Positions 59,446 through 64,000 of a stretch of 64,000 bases of DNA are shown here, piece by piece (the first letter of the stretch is position 1; each line of letters opens with the position of its first letter). The position numbers were made by a program, and so were the translations under genes. The DNA is taken from assembly GCA_965215035.1 (NCBI GenBank), contig OZ244040.1:186001-250000 (forward strand), written 5' to 3'. The notes below the pieces were generated by a model. It was not told the origin of the DNA, ran no database searches, and was given only the letters and a program-made list of their open reading frames with translations. Source of the stretch: Azophilus sp965215035 (GTDB taxonomy: Bacteria > Pseudomonadota > Gammaproteobacteria > Pseudomonadales > Azotimanducaceae).

Positions 59446-60752
59446 GATGGCAGGGCCTTTTCAACCTGGCGCAGCGCCCGGCGCAGGTCGTCGATTAGAT
59501 CGTCCGGATCCTCCAAGCCGATCGAGAGGCGAATCAACCCTTCGCCGATGCCCGCGGCCGCAAGCGCCTTGGCATCCATGCGGTGATGGGTCGTGCTGGC
59601 GGGATGGATGACCAGCGACTTGGCGTCTCCCACATTGGCCAGATGCGAAAAGATGCCCAGCGCCTCGATGAGGGTTTTGCCCGCCTGCCGGCCACCGCGC
59701 ACGGTGAAGGCGAAAACCGCCCCGGCACCCCGAGGCAGCAACTCCTTGGCCAGATCGTGGTCGGGATGATCGGCCAGGCCCGGATAGCTCACCGATTCCA
59801 CGAGTGGATGCGCGGCCAGGAACTCCACCACGCGCTCGGTGTTGGCCACATGGCGGGACATGCGCAGGGGCAGGGTCTCCAGCCCCTGCAGCACCTGGAA
59901 CGCGGTCGTCGGCGCCATGCAGGCACCAAAATCGCGTATGCCCTCCTTCCGCGCCCGGGTAATGAAGGCCTGGGGACCGAACTCCTCGCCGAAAACCAGG
60001 TCGTGGAACCCGTGGTAGGTCTCATTGATAGTGGGAAAGTCGCCCCCTGCCCAATCGAAGGTGCCGCCATCCACGAGCAAGCCGCCGATAACGACCCCGT
60101 GGCCGCTCAGGAACTTGGTGGCGGAATGCAGAACGAGGTTGGCGCCGAGGTCAATGGGCCGGCACAGATAGGGGGTTGCGAAAGTGGCGTCGACCAGCAA
60201 CGGAAGATGGGCGCCGCGGGCGATCTCGGCCAGCGCCGGAACATGCAGCACTTCAAGGCCCGGGTTACCCAGAATTTCCCCGAACAGCAGCCGGGTGTTC
60301 GGGCGCACGGCGGCGGCGAAGGCACGCATGTCCCGAGGATCCACGAAGGTCGTCTCGATGCCGAAGCGCGGCAGGGTGTATTCCAGAAGATTGTGCGTGC
60401 CCCCGTATAGAGAGCGGCTGGCGACGATATGGTCGCCCGCCGAGCAGATGGTGGCCACGGCTAGATGCATGGCCGCCTGGCCGCTGGCCGTGGCAATGGC
60501 GCCCACGCCGCCGTCGAGGGCGGCAATGCGTTCTTCGAGTACCGCGTTGGTGGGATTGGACAAACGCGAATAGACATGCCCGGCGCGCTCGATATTGAAC
60601 AGCCCGGCGGCGAAGTCGGAATCCGGGAACACGAAGGACGCGGACTGATAGATGGGCGTCGCCCGGGCACGCGTTACCGGATCGGGCACCTGCCCGGCGT
60701 GCAGGGTCAGCGTATCGAAACCGGCGGATCTCGGGCTTCTGTGTTGGCTCAT
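59442..60752 (-). CDS. metY: O-acetylhomoserine/O-succinylhomoserine sulfhydrylase
   Basis: PLP enzyme of 436 residues. FDTLTLHAGQVPDPVTRARATPIYQSASFVF is the typical N-terminus. The PLP-binding lysine is in LVLHSATKFLSGHGVVIGG (about 213). Phosphate and ring contacts are in ATASGQAAMHLA and VDATFATPYL. Length and wording fit MetY more than MetB or MetC. It makes homocysteine from O-acetylhomoserine and sulfide. ATG 60752 is chosen over a start 27 bases upstream. A hydrolase gene overlaps its stop. A scrap of the same gene lies at 57.4 kb. Confidence 0.93.
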   Translation of the reverse strand: MSQHRSPRSAGFDTLTLHAGQVPDPVTRARATPIYQSASFVFPDSDFAAGLFNIERAGHVYSRLSNPTNAVLEERIAALDGGVGAIATASGQAAMHLAVATICSAGDHIVASRSLYGGTHNLLEYTLPRFGIETTFVDPRDMRAFAAAVRPNTRLLFGEILGNPGLEVLHVPALAEIARGAHLPLLVDATFATPYLCRPIDLGANLVLHSATKFLSGHGVVIGGLLVDGGTFDWAGGDFPTINETYHGFHDLVFGEEFGPQAFITRARKEGIRDFGACMAPTTAFQVLQGLETLPLRMSRHVANTERVVEFLAAHPLVESVSYPGLADHPDHDLAKELLPRGAGAVFAFTVRGGRQAGKTLIEALGIFSHLANVGDAKSLVIHPASTTHHRMDAKALAAAGIGEGLIRLSIGLEDPDDLIDDLRRALRQVEKALPS

Positions 60753-61319
60753 CTTCGGGTTCTCTTGATGGCGGAACACAGATCATAAACGAGTTCGGTT
60801 TCGAACCGGGGCAGGGTGCCCGATGAGCAGCGAGCGCGGCCGATTCGCGCGGGCGATCCGGGCCAGCCTAGGCTGGCCCGGATCGGGTGGCCTGCAGCCC
60901 GAAGCCTTTGCTGCCGCGATTTTCCCGGAATTCAGAATACCGGCATCACGCCACTATGCTCGAAGGGCACAGACACTGTTGGCGGGTTGTCCGACCCAAT
61001 GCGACTACCAACGGGGAAGCTTGGTCGGAAACGGCAGCCCCGGGCGAACCGAGCACCAGAGTGTCGGTTCCCAGCAGGGCCTATATGGTGGGCACGGGGG
61101 CGGCGCCCGAAGATCGAAACCCCTACCCCCCACTTCCAGGCGACCGCCATGCACCCGGTGGAGTTCCGCCCCGCTGAGGCGACGTACATGATCATTCATC
61201 TTTGTGTATCCTCCTAATTTGTGAAATTGCCGACCCAAACTACCGGAACCCGGGTGCCGGCTCTGTAAGCCAAGAGCCTCAATCGCTGCCCTACTTCGAC
61301 CCAAAATGAGCAAAAGAGA
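60753..61319. other. divergent intergenic region
   Basis: 567 bases between metY and the epoxide-hydrolase-like gene. The only striking structure is the 32-bp perfect palindrome at 60854. No coding resemblance was found. I looked for SAM-responsive leader features upstream of metY and saw none I could defend. Confidence 0.5.
60854..60885. repeat. perfect 32-bp palindrome upstream of metY
   Basis: The arm CGATCCGGGCCAGCCT (60854-60869) is followed directly by its exact reverse complement (60870-60885). It is GC-rich with no spacer, 102 bases upstream of the metY start. It could be a terminator-like hairpin, a cruciform site or a protein-binding site. Confidence 0.8.
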
Positions 61320-62255
61320 ATGATCGACTTCCCCGCACCGGAGCACATCGCCACCAACCGCATCGAACTGGAGGTTTTCAGCGCCGGCCACGGGCGTCCC
61401 GTGGTACTGTGCCACGGCTGGCCGGAACTCGCCTACTCGTGGCGCCACCAGATTGCGGCGCTGACGGGCGCCGGCTACCGGGTCATCGCGCCGAATCAGC
61501 GCGGCTACGGCAGATCATCGCGCCCGCGCGAGGTGGCGGCCTACGATATCGTCCACCTAACCGACGACCTGGTTGGGCTGCTCGACCACTACGGTTACGA
61601 AGACGCGCTGTTCGTCGGCCACGATTGGGGGGCCATCGTGGTCTGGAGCCTGGCGATGTTGCATGCGGATCGGGTACGGGGCGTCATCAACCTGAGCGTG
61701 CCCTTCCTCGACCGCGGCGACCGGGAGTGGGTCGGCTTCTGGGAGGAGTGGTTCGGCACCGACTTCTACATCGTGCACTTCAACCGGCAGCCCGGTGTGG
61801 CGGATGCGGTTTTCGACGCCAACGTCAAACGCTTTCTGCACAACCTGTACCGGGCGGGGCAGTGGCGGGAACCGGCCCGCAACCCGGCACCGGGCATGAT
61901 GCTGATCAACCTGGCACATACCGACCAGCCAGCCGGTCAACCGATTATGGACGATGCGGAACTGGATGTGTTCGTGCGGGCGTTCGAACACTCCGGTTTC
62001 ACCGGCGGCATTAACTGGTACCGCAACTTCACCCGCAACTGGGAGATGCTCGGCGACTACGAACAGCGGGTGAACCAGCCGGCGCTCGCGATTTTCGGCA
62101 AGTACGACATGGTGCCCCAATCCGAGCGGCTGGCCGACTTCGTTCCCGGCGTACAAACCGTCGAACTGGAATGCGGCCACTGGATTCAGCAGGAATGCCC
62201 GGAAGAAACCAGCCGCCTGATGCTCGACTGGATGGCCCGCAACTACCCCGCCTGA
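61320..62255 (+). CDS. epoxide-hydrolase-like alpha/beta hydrolase
   Basis: A protein of 311 residues. The oxyanion motif is HGWPE (about 31-35). The nucleophilic aspartate is in FVGHDWGAIVVW (about 102). Lid tyrosines lie in TDFYIVHFNRQPG and INWYRNF, and the histidine in ECGHWIQQE (about 286). Asp nucleophile plus two lid tyrosines indicate an epoxide hydrolase rather than a dehalogenase or esterase. It would open an epoxide to a diol in the cytoplasm. It stands alone. Confidence 0.9.
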   Translation: MIDFPAPEHIATNRIELEVFSAGHGRPVVLCHGWPELAYSWRHQIAALTGAGYRVIAPNQRGYGRSSRPREVAAYDIVHLTDDLVGLLDHYGYEDALFVGHDWGAIVVWSLAMLHADRVRGVINLSVPFLDRGDREWVGFWEEWFGTDFYIVHFNRQPGVADAVFDANVKRFLHNLYRAGQWREPARNPAPGMMLINLAHTDQPAGQPIMDDAELDVFVRAFEHSGFTGGINWYRNFTRNWEMLGDYEQRVNQPALAIFGKYDMVPQSERLADFVPGVQTVELECGHWIQQECPEETSRLMLDWMARNYPA

Positions 62256-62472
62256 TTGCGCCGCATTCCGGCGGCGGCAATGCGGATGGCGATGGGAACC
62301 GCCCCGCATATTGCACCAGGCCGCTCATCGAGTTCTCGAGTCTTGTCCACTTCCTGTCGACTACTTGCCTGTCGGCAAAGACCGTTTCCGGGTACAAACC
62401 GTGCTCGCCAAGCGGTCGCGGTCGATACCTGCCGCAGCGCCCCAAGTCCGGCAACACAAGCCGGCCGGCGGC

Positions 62473-62886
62473 TCATCCACCTCGGGGGCGAGGCTGAATC
62501 ATGAAGCTGCCGGTGGCCTCCGCGACCAACAAGCCATCGGCCTGCTGAACCGCCTTGCCTTGCATCCGCGCCAGACGCCCCTTGCGCTGCATGCATCTGC
62601 CCTCAAGCCGGACGGTGGTTCCTATGGGAAGCTCGCTTCGGTACCGAATGTCCGCCTTCGCCGTGAAGCTCCTGATGTCTTGCAGCCACAGCCAATTCGC
62701 CATCACGTCGTCGAGCAGGCTGAACAGGATACCGCCGTGGGTGACACCCCGATAGCCAGCGTGCCGCCCATCCGGCGTGAACTCTGCCCGGCACACATCG
62801 TCTTCGATGCGGAACCGGACTTTTAGCCCGATCGGGTTGCCGGGGCCGCATACAAAACAGCGATTGGCCTCGTCATCCAACGGCAT
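62473..62886 (-). CDS. PaaI-type hotdog thioesterase
   Basis: A protein of 137 residues. NRCFVCGPGNPIGLKVRF is the typical start of this group, followed by the hotdog helix GYRGVTHGGILFSLLDDVMANWLW and the RSELPIGTTVRLEGRCMQRKG strand pair. Members hydrolyse acyl- or aryl-CoA thioesters. ATG 62886 is chosen because it begins the family wording; the open frame runs further up through a tandem repeat. Confidence 0.83.
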   Translation of the reverse strand: MPLDDEANRCFVCGPGNPIGLKVRFRIEDDVCRAEFTPDGRHAGYRGVTHGGILFSLLDDVMANWLWLQDIRSFTAKADIRYRSELPIGTTVRLEGRCMQRKGRLARMQGKAVQQADGLLVAEATGSFMIQPRPRGG

Positions 62887-62950
62887 GGGTACGCCTCCAG
62901 TGTCGCGGGACGACAAGACTATCACCATCCCCGTACCCGACGCCGCCCGC

Positions 62951-63130
62951 GATGGCGCAGATGTTTCGCTTCCCCGCATCACGGGCCGAGGCCCCACTAG
63001 CCCGCCCGCTACATGTCCCCGATGGCACGGATACTTCGCTTCCCTGCATCAGGGCGCCGAGGCCCAGCATCAGGCCGCCCGCCACATGTCCGCGATGGCG
63101 CAGATACTTCGCTTCCCTGCATCGGCAGCC
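62951..63130 (+). repeat. tandem repeat of about 70-72 bp, 2.5 copies
   Basis: Units start at 62951, 63021 and 63093 with GATGGCGCAGAT or close variants, followed by CTTCGCTTCCC.GCATC and CCGCCCGC.ACATGTCC. It lies upstream of the thioesterase gene and codes for nothing recognisable. Confidence 0.8.
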
Positions 63131-63225
63131 GCCGGACGGGCGCACCGCACCGCCGAGTATGCAGCAAATCCACAATCCGCCGCGAGGCGGGGCGGGGCGC
63201 ATGCTCCGCCTCCATAACTTGGAAC

Positions 63226-63420
63226 CTATATCGAGTGATTGACAAGCCACCACTTGCCGAGGTGGTGTATCAGTTTGCATCTGTGGATCGAGCAAGGGCA
63301 CGGCACACAGGTGATTCCGCAGGGCAGGGATTCAAACTGATACACTGCCCATGCTGAGTCTTGCAGGCCGAATAGCCACTTCAGGTGGTGGTCTGTCACC
63401 CGATCGACATAAATCCCCAG
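63226..63420. repeat. extended inverted repeat
   Basis: The arms GTGTATCAGTTTG (63265-63277) and CAAACTGATACAC (63333-63345) are exact reverse complements. Outside them, GATTGACAAGCCACCACTTG and a partner near 63376-63401 (CCACTTCAGGTGGTGGTCTGT) also pair imperfectly. It may fold as a long stem or represent an element end. Confidence 0.6.
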
Positions 63421-63548
63421 GATTTGCGGTATCCTCCGCAGGATGCGGGCTTTATCAACAGCGGCGGTTCGACGCCGCCTCGACCGCCGCCGTAGCGGTC
63501 GGGCCGCTTGTGGTGGGGTCCGGGTTGCCCCACCGTAGCGGCAGAACC

Positions 63549-64000
63549 ATGATCGATCTTCCCGGCATCCGCGGCAAACTGGCCGCATACGAAGGCATTA
63601 CCCTCGTCCCCCAGGCGCAGACACGCCAAGCGGCGGTCGCCGTTGTTCTGCGCGAGTTCGCCAGCGGCACCGAAATTCTGTTTATCAAGCGGTCGGTCAA
63701 GCCCGGCGACCCCTGGTCGGGACAGATGGCCTTTCCGGGCGGTCACCGAGACCGTGCGGACAGCGGCCTCAAGGCGGCGGCCATGCGGGAAACACTCGAG
63801 GAAGTTGGGCTGGATCTCACCCGCGGGCACTATCTGGGCGCGCTCGACCACCAATGGGCAGCACCCCGCGGTCGGCGGCTCGACATGCTGATCGCGCCCC
63901 ACGTATTCGCAATCGCCGGCGACCCGGACCTAGTGCTGAACTACGAGGTGGACGAAACGGTCTGGGCACCCCTGGCACCGCTGTTACAGAACGAACAGCA
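63549..64000 (+). CDS. Nudix hydrolase, CoA-pyrophosphatase (NudL)-like, 3' end outside window
   Basis: The frame is open from ATG 63549 to the window end (150 residues visible; the family is about 190-210). The Nudix box reads FPGGHRDRADSGLKAAAMRE followed by TLEEVGL (about 60-86), with the RExxEExG glutamates for metal binding. The preceding LFIKRSVKPGDPWSGQMAFPGG is the group hallmark of CoA and NADH pyrophosphatases (UPF0035 type). It probably cleaves CoA or oxidised CoA derivatives to phosphopantetheine and adenosine 3',5'-bisphosphate. Confidence 0.88.
   Translation, partial: MIDLPGIRGKLAAYEGITLVPQAQTRQAAVAVVLREFASGTEILFIKRSVKPGDPWSGQMAFPGGHRDRADSGLKAAAMRETLEEVGLDLTRGHYLGALDHQWAAPRGRRLDMLIAPHVFAIAGDPDLVLNYEVDETVWAPLAPLLQNEQ

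Noticed and set aside
60753..61319. SAM riboswitch upstream of metY
   Set aside because: No conserved core could be identified by eye; the only structure is the perfect palindrome.
62951..63130. Possible CRISPR array
   Set aside because: Units are whole 70-bp tandem copies, not short repeats with unique spacers.

Overview
The window reads as a chromosomal stretch from a high-GC Gram-negative bacterium. Outer-membrane evidence is two TonB-dependent receptors and three lipoprotein or periplasmic signal sequences. A proteobacterium, perhaps an uncultured marine or host-associated gammaproteobacterium, fits the gene content (cstA, metY, NudL-type Nudix protein, GldA/GldFG/DUF4340 exporter, type I restriction). 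No rRNA or phylogenetic marker is present to prove this. Housekeeping and metabolic genes are visibly GC-rich. Two blocks (about 5.9-16.9 kb and 21.9-23.2 kb) are visibly AT-richer and are flanked by transposase fragments, which suggests transfer.

Layout. 1-3.9 kb: end of an acetoacetyl-CoA synthetase and a benzoylformate-decarboxylase-like ThDP enzyme. 4.2-5.6 kb: a 150-bp MITE, a DUF6788 remnant, a vapBC locus cut inside vapC, and IS481- and IS91-type fragments. 5.9-16.9 kb: an AT-richer catabolic-looking block (two SnoaL-like proteins, a ketopantoate-reductase-like enzyme, two amidohydrolases, a P450, a TonB receptor). It also holds decayed genes: a luciferase-like monooxygenase, an esterase and two Lrp-type regulators. 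17-24.4 kb: a graveyard of IS fragments (IS91, IS3, DUF772/IS5-like, ISKra4-like), an acyl-CoA dehydrogenase scrap and the 3' part of tRNA-Arg. Between them lie an intact vapBC, an esterase, and an epimerase/small-transporter pair. 24.5-36.6 kb: small membrane protein, ThDP enzyme-cstA-lipoprotein operon, vapC, LuxR-type regulator, amidase, second TonB receptor, enoyl-CoA hydratase.

37-47.7 kb is a defence island. It starts with a DUF1640 coiled-coil gene carrying 33-bp repeats and an AbiU2/HEPN-like gene. Next comes a tightly overlapped operon of hsdM, a half-length hsdS, a TIR-like gene and hsdR. It ends with an IS21 scrap and an overlapping pair, a 4-fold-beta-flower-like protein and a HEPN-like protein carrying RNEIVH. 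The TIR gene inside the restriction operon and the beta-flower/HEPN pair are the best candidates here for little-described biology.

48-64 kb: a voltage-gated cation channel with filter TLEDWTD, tRNA-Gly(GCC), HAD and PAP2 phosphatases, the GldA-GldFG-DUF4340 operon, a methionine/sulfur group (homocysteine methyltransferase, metY), alpha/beta hydrolases, a PaaI thioesterase and the start of a CoA-pyrophosphatase-type Nudix gene.

Two dispersed repeat families are visible by eye. One is a 150-bp MITE with 16-bp terminal inverted repeats and 10-11-bp target duplications (three full copies plus one solo end). The other is a 96-bp element present twice in opposite orientation. GC statements are visual impressions, not computed values.
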